A DNA stretch of 46,354 nt from assembly GCA_038326615.1 (NCBI GenBank), contig JBBQKF010000015.1, positions 1 to 46,354 of the forward strand, written 5' to 3'. A model generated the notes under the pieces. The model was given only the letters and a program-made list of their open reading frames with translations, did not search any database and was not told the origin of the DNA. The stretch is from JBBQKF01 sp038326615 (GTDB taxonomy: Bacteria > Bacillota > Clostridia > Saccharofermentanales > UBA5734). Of this stretch, positions 32,224 through 40,448 are shown in pieces; position 1 is the stretch's first letter; each line of letters opens with the position of its first letter. The translations under genes were made by a program, and so were the position numbers.

Positions 32224-33348
32224 ATGAATGCAGAACTAATAGAAGCCATAAGATTACTTGAAAAAGAACGTGCAATTGATGCTGAGATTTTATTTACAGC
32301 GATTGAGGACGCACTTGTTTCCGCATATAAGAGGGAATTCGATGCAAAAACAGTAGATAATATTCGTGCTGAAGTTGACAGAGATACAGGGGAAATGAGA
32401 GTTTTTCTTTCAAAAGAAGTTGTTGATGATGTTAGTGATGTGAATTCACAGATTTCATTGCAGGAAGCAAAAGCTCTTTCTGAAGATTTTGATATTGGTG
32501 ATGCAATGGAATACCAACTGTCTCCTAAGGATTTTGGCCGTTTAGCAGCGCAGACCGCAAAGAATGTTATCAGCCAAAAGATAAACAGTGCCGAGCGTGA
32601 ACGAATTCAAAATGAATTTTCCAACAAAATAGGCGAACTAGCAACAGGTGTTGTTCAACGTAAAGACCGCAGAGAAGTAATTGTCGATATTGGACGTGCT
32701 GAAGCTGTTTTATCTCAAAATGAACAGGTCAGAACAGATATTTATAATTTTAACCAGAGAATGAAGTTTTATATTCTTAAAGTTGATGAAAAGAAAGGTC
32801 GTCCGGTAATTTATGTATCCAGAAGCCACCCTAATCTTGTTAAAAAGCTTTTTGAAATTGAAGTTCCTGAGATTGCTGACGGAATTGTCGAGATTGTATC
32901 AATTTCACGTGAAGCGGGTTCAAGATCAAAAATAGCAGTTGCATCAAGAGATGAAAACGTTGACCCTGTTGGATCGTGTGTTGGTCAAAAGGGACTTCGT
33001 GTTGGGGCAATAATGGATGAGCTTAAAGGCGAAAAGATTGATATAATTGAATGGGACGAGGATCCTATTAATTACATAAGCAACAGTCTTAGCCCTGCAA
33101 AGGTTCTTCGTGTTGACGTAAATCCTAATGATAAAACTGCAAGAGTAATAGTTCCTGATCAGCAACTTTCACTTGCCATAGGCCGTGAAGGTCAGAATGC
33201 AAGACTTGCCGCTCGACTTACAGGTTGGAAAATTGATATAAGAAGCGAATCGCAATTCCGAGAAATACTCGAAGCAGAACTTATGGATCGCTTCACTCTT
33301 GCTGCGGAATCAGTTGCAGATGAAGAATTAGAAACGGAAGACGAATAA
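32224..33348 (+). CDS. nusA: Transcription termination/antitermination protein NusA
   Basis: NusA binds RNA polymerase and modulates pausing, termination and antitermination. The 374-residue protein has the N-terminal polymerase-binding domain (IEAIRLLEKERAIDAEIL), an S1 domain (about residues 135-200) and two KH domains. These include DPVGSCVGQKGLRVGAIMDE and LAIGREGQNARLAARLTGW. The length is that of Gram-positive NusA without the acidic repeats of E. coli. GAGAGGAG precedes the ATG. Confidence 0.96.
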   Translation: MNAELIEAIRLLEKERAIDAEILFTAIEDALVSAYKREFDAKTVDNIRAEVDRDTGEMRVFLSKEVVDDVSDVNSQISLQEAKALSEDFDIGDAMEYQLSPKDFGRLAAQTAKNVISQKINSAERERIQNEFSNKIGELATGVVQRKDRREVIVDIGRAEAVLSQNEQVRTDIYNFNQRMKFYILKVDEKKGRPVIYVSRSHPNLVKKLFEIEVPEIADGIVEIVSISREAGSRSKIAVASRDENVDPVGSCVGQKGLRVGAIMDELKGEKIDIIEWDEDPINYISNSLSPAKVLRVDVNPNDKTARVIVPDQQLSLAIGREGQNARLAARLTGWKIDIRSESQFREILEAELMDRFTLAAESVADEELETEDE

Positions 33349-33411
33349 ATTTAATTTGGCATTTTTTAAATTCCAAAGGTAGGGTGCAAAAGTTAATATG
33401 GAGGGCGTTTC

Positions 33412-33678
33412 TTGCTAAAAAAGATACCGAACAGAATGTGTGTAGCATGTCATATTATGAAACCAAAGAAAGAGCTTGTTCGTATTGTTATAAACAATGA
33501 GGAAAAGGTTTTCGTGGATTTTACGGGTAAAGCACAAGGTAGGGGAGCATATCTTTGCAGGTCTGCTGAGTGTCTGAAAGTTGCTCAAAAAGGCAGGAAA
33601 CTAGAAAAAGCTCTAAAACATCAGGTTTCGGAAGAAACAATTGAGTCACTGATAAAGATTATGGAGGAAAGTCATTGA
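33412..33678 (+). CDS. rnpM: YlxR/RnpM RNA-binding protein
   Basis: This is an 88-residue YlxR-family protein. B. subtilis YlxR (RnpM) has been reported to bind the RNA subunit of RNase P and modulate it. The sequence has the family start RMCVACHIMKPKKELVRIV and the conserved GRGAYLCRSAECLKVA, with paired cysteines. The start is TTG at 33412 because GGAGG lies seven bases upstream. It sits in the usual place between nusA and the L7Ae-like gene, with which it overlaps. Confidence 0.92.
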   Translation: MLKKIPNRMCVACHIMKPKKELVRIVINNEEKVFVDFTGKAQGRGAYLCRSAECLKVAQKGRKLEKALKHQVSEETIESLIKIMEESH

Positions 33679-33989
33679 GAAGCGTGAATGAATCGGTTCT
33701 TAATCTCATTGGACTTGCAACAAAGGCGGGAAAAACAGTTACAGGGTCTGCAGCGTGTGAGGTGTCTATAAAAAGTGCAAAATCAAAGCTGGTTATTATT
33801 GCAAAAGATACCTCGGACAACACAAGAATTCCGGTCCGCAAATTATGTGAATACAAAAATTTGCTGATTCGAGAGTTTGCGACTAAAGAAGAACTAGGAA
33901 AACATACAGGCAAAGATATTCGCGCAGTTGTTGTTATAATTGATGAAGGATTTGCAAAACGGATTATTGAACTTATTGACACTGAATAA
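33675..33989 (+). CDS. ylxQ: L7Ae-family ribosomal protein YlxQ
   Basis: The 104-residue protein is an L7Ae/L30e-like RNA-binding protein, expected to recognise kink-turn RNA. The pattern NLIGLATKAGKTVTGSAACEV, LVIIAKDTSDNTR and an acidic C-terminal end fits YlxQ. TTG at 33675 is the start. It overlaps the rnpM stop as TTGA and has GGAGG seven bases upstream. It is the standard gene before infB in Firmicutes. Confidence 0.92.
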   Translation: MRSVNESVLNLIGLATKAGKTVTGSAACEVSIKSAKSKLVIIAKDTSDNTRIPVRKLCEYKNLLIREFATKEELGKHTGKDIRAVVVIIDEGFAKRIIELIDTE

Positions 33990-34103
33990 GTTAAATAACA
34001 AAATAATATAGTTCCAAATATATTTATAACATTTAGAAGCAGAGAAAAATAGTAGATATTATTGATATTAAAACAAGAACGGTTTTGGAGGATAACATAA
34101 GAT

Positions 34104-37100
34104 ATGGTAAAAAGAGAAGACTCTACATCAGGTTTAATGGCTGGATTTGTAAAGGAAAAAAGTGTTTTGCCACAGCAAAACAAGAAACCCGAGGAGAAAA
34201 AGGCGGAAGAACCTGTTAAGGCTCCGGAGCATGTTGTGCATGAACCGGTAGAAAATGAAATTAAAGGCTCTACCATTACGATGCAGGGCGTGTCCGGAAA
34301 GAAAATTACCGGATCTGTTATTGTTGTCAAAAAATCAAAGCCTGTTCTTAAGGATGAAGGTGTTAGATCATCTTCAGAACTCAATTCAGACGAAAAAACC
34401 TCTAATGTTGAGCGCGAACACGAAAAATCACCAGTATTAAGTACACCTTCTGTGGATAAATCTGTTTCAGAAACCAAATCAATCGTAACTCCCTCAGTAC
34501 CTGCAATTAAAGTAACTGCTCATGCTTCTGAATCAAACGATACTCCTCCTTTAAGGCATAAAGAAACGAAACCTGAAGCTGATAAGGGTGAAGAGGCTTC
34601 AGTAAATCATAAAACACGGCATGTCGAATCTGATAAGACACATAAAGCAAACGATGATGTTTCAAAATCAGTTGCAGTTGATGAATCTTCTACTGAAGTA
34701 AAAAAAGAACATAAAGTTTCAAAAGATGTATCAAAAGTTGATAAAACTGCAACCGAAGCAAATAAATCTGAAGTTCCACAAGCTTTATCAACTGAGCAAC
34801 CAGAAACAGTTACAAAAAAGCCTTTTGTTTCAAGTGAAAAGAGACATCAAGAAAGAGAGTCTCATTCTAATAGCGATATTACTCAAAAAAGTCCTTCTGA
34901 TCGTTCTTATGCAAGACCATCACAAAGTGGTGTTTCAAGTGATAACAGACCATACGGAGATCGTCCACAAGGAGATCGTCCACAAGGTGGATATGCGCCA
35001 AGACCAGGCGGCGGATATCAAGGCGGGGATCGTCCACAAGGAGATCGTCCACAAGGAGATCGTCCACAAGGAGATCGTCCACAAGGTGGATATGCGCCAA
35101 GACCAAGCGGCGGATATCAAGGCGGAGATCGTCCACAAGGAGATCGTCCACAAAGTGGATATGCGCCAAGACCAGGCGGTGGATATCAAGGCGGAGATCG
35201 TCCACAAGGAGATCGTCCACAAGGTGGATATGCGCCAAGACCAGGCGGCGGATATCAAGGCGGAGATCGTCCACAAGGAGATCGTCCACAAGGCGGATAT
35301 GCGCCAAGACCAGGCGGTGGATATCAAGGCGGGGATCGTCCACAAGGTGACCGTCCACAAGGGGCTGGATATGCACCAAGACCAAGCGGCGGATATCAGG
35401 GCGGAAATCGTCCACAAGGGGATCGTCCTCAAGGCGGTGGCGGTTATTCGCCAAGACCAGGCGGTACCGGCGGTGGATATCAGGGTGGAAATCGTCCACA
35501 AGGGGATCGTCCACAAGGTGGTGGCGGTTATTCGCCAAGACCAGGCGGCGGTACCGGTGGTGGATATCAGGGTGGTTCGCGAGGCCCAGGTAGTTCTGAT
35601 CGTCCACAGGGTGGCGGTTATGGTGCACCTCGTAATAATGATCGTAGAACCAATACTGATGAGGTGAAGGAAACATTACCAGAGCAGCCAAGAATTAATT
35701 TTGCACAAAGAGATGCTTATGATAAAGAAAAAATCAATAATGACAAGAAAGATTCAAGAAAAGAGACAGTTAAACCAACTATTATCGAAAAAGATAAGCA
35801 TAACAAGCTAAAACAGCAAACGGCTGTTCTTGCCACTGGGGGAGTATCTCTGCAGGACGAGTCCTTGATGGATTCTTTATTCGTACCAACAATAAAACCA
35901 AAGTCAAGAACACGCTTTCCAGGTAGAAACACCAGACAACAACCATCAGCTCCAATTGTCAGAACAGTTCTTACTCATGTTGTTCTTCCAGAAAGCCTCA
36001 CAGTTAAAGAGCTTGCAGAAGTAATCAAGAAAACATCAGCAGAAGTAATTAAGAAATTAATTAAATTTGGCGTTATGGCGACCGTTAATCAGGAGCTAGA
36101 TTTTGATACAGCTACTGTTATCCTTGAAGAATTTAACATCACAACCGAAAAAGCGGTTGTAGTAACTGAAGAAGATATCTTGTTTGATGATACAGATGAC
36201 AGAGAAGAAGATCTTGTTCCAAGACCTCCTGTAGTAGTAGTAATGGGGCATGTAGACCATGGTAAAACATCCTTACTTGATCGTATCCGTCAAACGTCCG
36301 TTGTTACTGGCGAAGCAGGTGGGATTACTCAACATATAGGAGCTTATACAATAAAATTAAAAGGACGAAATATTACATTCCTTGATACTCCGGGTCATGA
36401 AGCTTTTACAGCAATGAGAGCTCGCGGCGCACAAGTAACAGATATTGCAATATTAGTTGTTGCCGCAGATGATGGCGTTATGCCGCAAACAATTGAGGCT
36501 ATTAATCATGCAAAAGCCGCTGAAGTTCAAATTGTTGTTGCAATTAATAAGATCGACAAGCCTGGAGCAAATCTTGACAGAGTAAAAAAAGAACTTTCTG
36601 AACATGGGATTATCCCTGAAGAATGGGGAGGAACCAATGTTATGGTCCCAGTCTCTGCCAAGACCGGAGAAAACATTGATGAATTACTCGAAATGGTATT
36701 ATTAACAGCAGATCTCATGGACCTAAAAACAAATCCAAAAAAGCAAGCAAAGGGCACAATCATAGAAGCTAAGCTCGATAAGAATAAGGGGCCAGTGGCA
36801 ACTGTTTTGGTACAAAGAGGAACACTTAAAGTTGGTGATACGCTTGTAACAGGATCGATAATTGGGCGTGTTCGTGCAATGACTGATGACAAGGGCGCTC
36901 CAACAAAGAAAGCTGGGCCATCAATTCCAGTCGAAATATTGGGCTTACCTGAAGTTCCTGAAGCAGGCGAAATTTTCTATGCTGTTGAAGATGAGAAAGT
37001 TGCAAGAGCATTGGCAGAAAAGAGAAAAATTAAACAAAGAGAACAACAATTACGTGCAAATTCGAAAATGTCTCTTGATACGTTATTTACTCAGATGGCT

Positions 37101-37721
37101 GCAGGTGAAGTTAAAGATCTTAACCTTATTGTTAAAGCTGATGTTCAGGGTAGTGTCGAGGCAGTTACTCAATCATTTGAGAAGCTTACAAACAGTGAAG
37201 TGCGCGTACGTGTTATTCACAGTGGAGTAGGAACAATAACTGAAACTGACATAAGACTAGCTGAAGTTTCAAATGCAATTGTAATCGGATTCAACGTTCG
37301 CCCCGCACCAATTGTTATGGAAATGGCTTCAAATGCTGGTGTTGACATCCGTATGTATCGTATTATTTATCAGGCAATCGAAGAAATACAAGCTGCTATG
37401 ACTGGAATGCTGTCGAAGATATACAAAGAAGTAATAATCGGTCATGTAGAAATCAGACAGGTATTTAAGGTAAGCAGTGTTGGAACAATCGGTGGAGCGT
37501 ATGTTATAGATGGCAAGGTTGTTAGGTCTTGCGATATCAGACTTGTTCGCAACGGCGCGGTTGTTTTTGAAGGAAAACTATCATCACTTAAACGCTTTAA
37601 GGACGATGTTAAAGAAGTAGCAAGTGGATATGAATGTGGTATTTCATTAGAAAAATACAATGATATTAGAGAAGGTGATATTCTTGAAGCCTTCGAAATG
37701 CAAGAAGTTGAAAGAACATAA
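34104..37721 (+). CDS. infB: Translation initiation factor IF-2 with expanded Gly/Arg/Pro/Gln repeat domain
   Basis: IF-2 is the GTPase that brings initiator tRNA to the 30S subunit and promotes subunit joining. The protein is 1205 residues against roughly 700-950 in most relatives. The N-terminal part is Lys/Glu/Ser-rich. From about residue 275 to 515 there is a tandem GDRPQGGYAPRPGGGYQG-type repeat. An IF2_N domain follows (LTVKELAEVIKKTSAEVIKK). The GTPase domain has G1 GHVDHGKTS near 715-723, G3 DTPGHEAF and G4 NKID. The remaining beta-barrel and C-terminal domains are complete. GGAGG precedes the ATG. The repeat DNA is far more GC-rich than its surroundings. Confidence 0.96.
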   Translation: MVKREDSTSGLMAGFVKEKSVLPQQNKKPEEKKAEEPVKAPEHVVHEPVENEIKGSTITMQGVSGKKITGSVIVVKKSKPVLKDEGVRSSSELNSDEKTSNVEREHEKSPVLSTPSVDKSVSETKSIVTPSVPAIKVTAHASESNDTPPLRHKETKPEADKGEEASVNHKTRHVESDKTHKANDDVSKSVAVDESSTEVKKEHKVSKDVSKVDKTATEANKSEVPQALSTEQPETVTKKPFVSSEKRHQERESHSNSDITQKSPSDRSYARPSQSGVSSDNRPYGDRPQGDRPQGGYAPRPGGGYQGGDRPQGDRPQGDRPQGDRPQGGYAPRPSGGYQGGDRPQGDRPQSGYAPRPGGGYQGGDRPQGDRPQGGYAPRPGGGYQGGDRPQGDRPQGGYAPRPGGGYQGGDRPQGDRPQGAGYAPRPSGGYQGGNRPQGDRPQGGGGYSPRPGGTGGGYQGGNRPQGDRPQGGGGYSPRPGGGTGGGYQGGSRGPGSSDRPQGGGYGAPRNNDRRTNTDEVKETLPEQPRINFAQRDAYDKEKINNDKKDSRKETVKPTIIEKDKHNKLKQQTAVLATGGVSLQDESLMDSLFVPTIKPKSRTRFPGRNTRQQPSAPIVRTVLTHVVLPESLTVKELAEVIKKTSAEVIKKLIKFGVMATVNQELDFDTATVILEEFNITTEKAVVVTEEDILFDDTDDREEDLVPRPPVVVVMGHVDHGKTSLLDRIRQTSVVTGEAGGITQHIGAYTIKLKGRNITFLDTPGHEAFTAMRARGAQVTDIAILVVAADDGVMPQTIEAINHAKAAEVQIVVAINKIDKPGANLDRVKKELSEHGIIPEEWGGTNVMVPVSAKTGENIDELLEMVLLTADLMDLKTNPKKQAKGTIIEAKLDKNKGPVATVLVQRGTLKVGDTLVTGSIIGRVRAMTDDKGAPTKKAGPSIPVEILGLPEVPEAGEIFYAVEDEKVARALAEKRKIKQREQQLRANSKMSLDTLFTQMAAGEVKDLNLIVKADVQGSVEAVTQSFEKLTNSEVRVRVIHSGVGTITETDIRLAEVSNAIVIGFNVRPAPIVMEMASNAGVDIRMYRIIYQAIEEIQAAMTGMLSKIYKEVIIGHVEIRQVFKVSSVGTIGGAYVIDGKVVRSCDIRLVRNGAVVFEGKLSSLKRFKDDVKEVASGYECGISLEKYNDIREGDILEAFEMQEVERT
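34945..35635 (+). repeat. In-frame 54-bp-class repeats within infB
   Basis: Eight YAPRP/YSPRP-containing units alternate with GDRPQ pentapeptides (15-bp subunits such as GGAGATCGTCCACAA). The main period is about 54 bp, with copy-number variation of the GDRPQ subunit. Later units are more diverged (GGTGGGY insertions). Antisense and +1 frames remain open because of the periodicity. Confidence 0.92.
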
Positions 37722-37762
37722 TCATAGAAATGGCATAACTATAGAAACAATTTAATTAAAGA

Positions 37763-37853
37763 AAATAACAATTAAGAAAAAAGTATAGTTAAAGCAAATA
37801 ACAATTAAGAAAAAAGTATAGTTAAAGAAAAACCATAGTTAAAGAAAAACCAT
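37763..37853 (+). repeat. Tandem repeats between infB and rbfA
   Basis: A 32-bp sequence beginning AAATAACAATTAAG and ending TAGTTAAAG occurs at 37763-37794 and again at 37796-37827. A 17-bp derivative with AAAAACCATAGTTAAAG (37828-37844) and a partial copy follow. The array fills much of the 190-bp gap. Confidence 0.85.
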
Positions 37854-37911
37854 AAACACAGTAAGAACAAAAATGAAATTAAATAATAAGTTTAATCAAG
37901 GAGGAAGAACC

Positions 37912-38286
37912 ATGGAAAGATCGGATCGTGTTGGAGAGGAAATGCGCAAGGTTCTCTCAGTAATCCTTAGAGAAGAGATAAGAGATCCTAGGTTGCCTTC
38001 ATTTGTTTCAGTAACAGAAGTTAAGGTAACTAGGGATTTATCCCATGCTAACGTTTACATAAGTGTATTTGGCGATGAACAACAGAAAAAGGACTGTCAG
38101 GAGGCACTTAAAAGTGCAAATGGATTTATTCGCAGAGAAGTCGTAAAGAGAGTTAAATTACGAATAGCTCCTGAAATTCATTTTATTCTTGATGAGTCCA
38201 TCGAAAAAGGAATCCGTATGTCTAAGTTGATTGACCAGGCTTTAGAACAAGATAAGGGGCAAAAAGCGGATGGAAAAGAAGATTAG
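37912..38286 (+). CDS. rbfA: Ribosome-binding factor A
   Basis: RbfA binds the 30S subunit during late 16S rRNA maturation. The 124-residue protein shows SDRVGEEMRKVLSVILREEIRD, FVSVTEVKVTRDLSHANVYIS and LRIAPEIHFILDESIEKG, all typical. The ATG at 37912 has AGGAGG about eight bases upstream; the frame opens at 37873 but upstream residues are not conserved. The gene end overlaps the next gene by 17 bases. Confidence 0.95.
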   Translation: MERSDRVGEEMRKVLSVILREEIRDPRLPSFVSVTEVKVTRDLSHANVYISVFGDEQQKKDCQEALKSANGFIRREVVKRVKLRIAPEIHFILDESIEKGIRMSKLIDQALEQDKGQKADGKED

Positions 38287-39316
38287 AGAGCTTGCCAGAA
38301 TAATTCTTGATATTCCCTCGAATTCAACTGTTGCTATATTTACTCATGTGGGGGTTGATGGCGATTGTCTTGGTTCGTCACTTGCTCTCAAAATAGCATT
38401 TGATAAACTAGGTCATAGAGCTTTAGTTGTTACAGATAACGCAGTACCTGGAAAATTTTTTTTCATTCCACAGATAAATTCAGTTGTTGTTTATAATAAT
38501 GCAATTGAAATTAATGGCTTTCTCAAAGAGAATTATGATTCCAGAAATATCTGGTTGGGAATATTAATTGATTGCTCAATTTCGCAAAGAGTAGGTGAAT
38601 GTTCACCTCTTTATGAACAATGTGAAGAAAAAATGGTGTTCGACCATCATTTTACTAGTACCTGTGATGAGGAAAATTGTTTTATTAATCCATCTGCATG
38701 TGCTGCTGGAGAGATAATTTATAATCTTATTTCATGTTTAGAAAAAGAGTCGGAGCGAAAACTATTTGATTATGATATTGCACAATGTATAATGACTGCA
38801 ATTATTGCTGATACTGGTGGTTTTAGGTATTCAAATACTAATACGGCAGCATTTGGAATTGCTAAAGATTTGTTTTCTTCGTATAAGGTAAATTTGCGAG
38901 AAATTTCTTATGAGATTTTCGAGAAATCATCAATATCGAGAATGCGACTCTTAGGCAAAGCGTATAGTATTGCAAAATTTCATTATAATAATAAAATATT
39001 AATTTGCCCTATAACACAATTAATGATTGAGGAGTGCAATTCATTAGAAAGTGATGTTGATGGTATATGTTCTGACCTTAAAACTGTTGAAGGGGTAATT
39101 GTTGCCTTTGTTCTCAGAGAAAGAGAAAATGGAGAAATAAGAGTCAACATCAGATGTAGTGAAGCCTTTGATGCATCAAGATTTGCAGCTGATTTTGGTG
39201 GCGGTGGACATATGAGGGCTGCTGGATTTACACTTAATAATATAACATTGAATGAGGCGCATAATCTGATAGTTAATAAGTCGAGCAAAATTCTTTCTGG
39301 AGCGGAAGGAAACTAA
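38270..39316 (+). CDS. nrnA: DHH-family oligoribonuclease/pAp phosphatase NrnA
   Basis: NrnA degrades very short RNA oligomers and dephosphorylates 3-prime-phosphoadenosine 5-prime-phosphate. The 348-residue protein has the DHH metal motifs: THVGVDGDCLGSSLAL near the start (the usual PDGD reads VDGD) and the eponymous FDHH later. Its DHHA1 domain ends in FGGGGHMRAAGF. It overlaps rbfA by 17 bases, so translation is probably coupled. Position between rbfA and truB is standard. Confidence 0.93.
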   Translation: MEKKIRELARIILDIPSNSTVAIFTHVGVDGDCLGSSLALKIAFDKLGHRALVVTDNAVPGKFFFIPQINSVVVYNNAIEINGFLKENYDSRNIWLGILIDCSISQRVGECSPLYEQCEEKMVFDHHFTSTCDEENCFINPSACAAGEIIYNLISCLEKESERKLFDYDIAQCIMTAIIADTGGFRYSNTNTAAFGIAKDLFSSYKVNLREISYEIFEKSSISRMRLLGKAYSIAKFHYNNKILICPITQLMIEECNSLESDVDGICSDLKTVEGVIVAFVLRERENGEIRVNIRCSEAFDASRFAADFGGGGHMRAAGFTLNNITLNEAHNLIVNKSSKILSGAEGN

Positions 39317-39320
39317 AATT

Positions 39321-40448
39321 GTGAATAATGAATGCGGCGGAATCATCAATGTATACAAACCTGTTGGGATGACATCTTTTGGGGTTGTTTCTAAAATAAG
39401 AAAACTTACCGGAATAAAGAAAGTTGGTCATTGTGGAACATTAGATCCTTTTGCTGAAGGTGTTCTTCCTATTTGTATCGGTAAAGCAACAAGTGCGGTT
39501 CAATTCATGGATAAATATGATAAGAAGTACCGTGTTAACATGGTTTTTGGAAATGAAACTGATACTCAGGATTGTACAGGAACAGTAATAAGCACAAATC
39601 TTCCTACACAAAAAGATTTACAGGAGATGCAGGAAACTGAATTTGCTACTCTTAAAGCAGTGATAAAAAGTTTTATAGGACCTTCTGAACAACTTCCTCC
39701 AATGTATTCTGCAATTAAAATGAACGGCAAACCATTGTATGAATATGCCCGAGAAGGAATTGAAATTGAGCGTAAGAAAAGAAATATCTTTATTTACGAT
39801 GCAATTCTCATAGAAGCATCTGCAGATGGTGAGTTAAAGGCAACCGTAGACATACATTGTTCAAAAGGAACATATATCAGAACAATCTGTGTGGACATTG
39901 GAGCTATTCTTAAATTCGGTGCATATGCAAACTCTCTTATAAGGACTGGTTGCGGTCCTTTTAAAATTGAAAACAGCGTAACCCTTGACGAATTAGGCGA
40001 TATTCTTAAACTTGACATTGAGCAAAAATTACAAACAGATTCTAATCCACTTAGTGATTTTTCTTTGAAAGAAAATAATAATACATTAGGAAATGCTAAT
40101 TCATCAAAAAATACTAATTTAACAGAAAAAACTAATTTAACAAGTGAAACTAATTTAACAGGAAAGTCAAACCTAGCAATGGAAATTTTTAGGAAGCAGA
40201 ATATTTGTCTCCCTGTGGAATTTGCATTGTCTTATATGGATAAGATATTTTTAGATAAAGAACAAACGCTTAAGATAATACAAGGACAAAAAATCGTTAT
40301 TGAAGCAATGCTGCCAGATGATGTACCAATTCTTACCTTTTGTGGCGAAAACCAATTCATTGGTATAACTAAAAAAATCAAAAATCAGGAGAACTATAGT
40401 ATCCTTAGTGCAGAAAGGATTTTTGTTGATGTTGAAGATTATAAATAA
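39321..40448 (+). CDS. truB: tRNA pseudouridine(55) synthase with repeat insertion
   Basis: TruB makes pseudouridine 55 in the T loop of tRNAs. The 375-residue protein carries GIINVYKPVGMTSFGVV, the catalytic Asp in HCGTLDPFAEGVLP, MYSAIKMNGKPLYEYAREG and GTYIRTICVDIG. After the catalytic domain lies a lineage-specific insertion, including three copies of a TNLT-type hexapeptide (residues 265-282). A PUA-like end (QKIVIEAMLPDDVPIL) follows. GTG at 39321 is the start, with AAGGA about ten bases upstream. The last 41 bases overlap the opening of the next reading frame. Confidence 0.94.
   Translation: MNNECGGIINVYKPVGMTSFGVVSKIRKLTGIKKVGHCGTLDPFAEGVLPICIGKATSAVQFMDKYDKKYRVNMVFGNETDTQDCTGTVISTNLPTQKDLQEMQETEFATLKAVIKSFIGPSEQLPPMYSAIKMNGKPLYEYAREGIEIERKKRNIFIYDAILIEASADGELKATVDIHCSKGTYIRTICVDIGAILKFGAYANSLIRTGCGPFKIENSVTLDELGDILKLDIEQKLQTDSNPLSDFSLKENNNTLGNANSSKNTNLTEKTNLTSETNLTGKSNLAMEIFRKQNICLPVEFALSYMDKIFLDKEQTLKIIQGQKIVIEAMLPDDVPILTFCGENQFIGITKKIKNQENYSILSAERIFVDVEDYK
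40113..40166 (+). repeat. Three 18-bp in-frame repeats within truB
   Basis: Units starting ACTAATTTAACA lie at 40113, 40131 and 40149. Each encodes TNLT plus two residues. A diverged copy precedes them. They sit between the catalytic and PUA-like domains. Confidence 0.9.

Noticed and set aside
34726..35691. Long antisense and +1 frames (190-313 codons) across infB
   Set aside because: They arise from the 54/15-bp periodicity of the infB repeat. IF-2 in the main frame is complete and clearly real.
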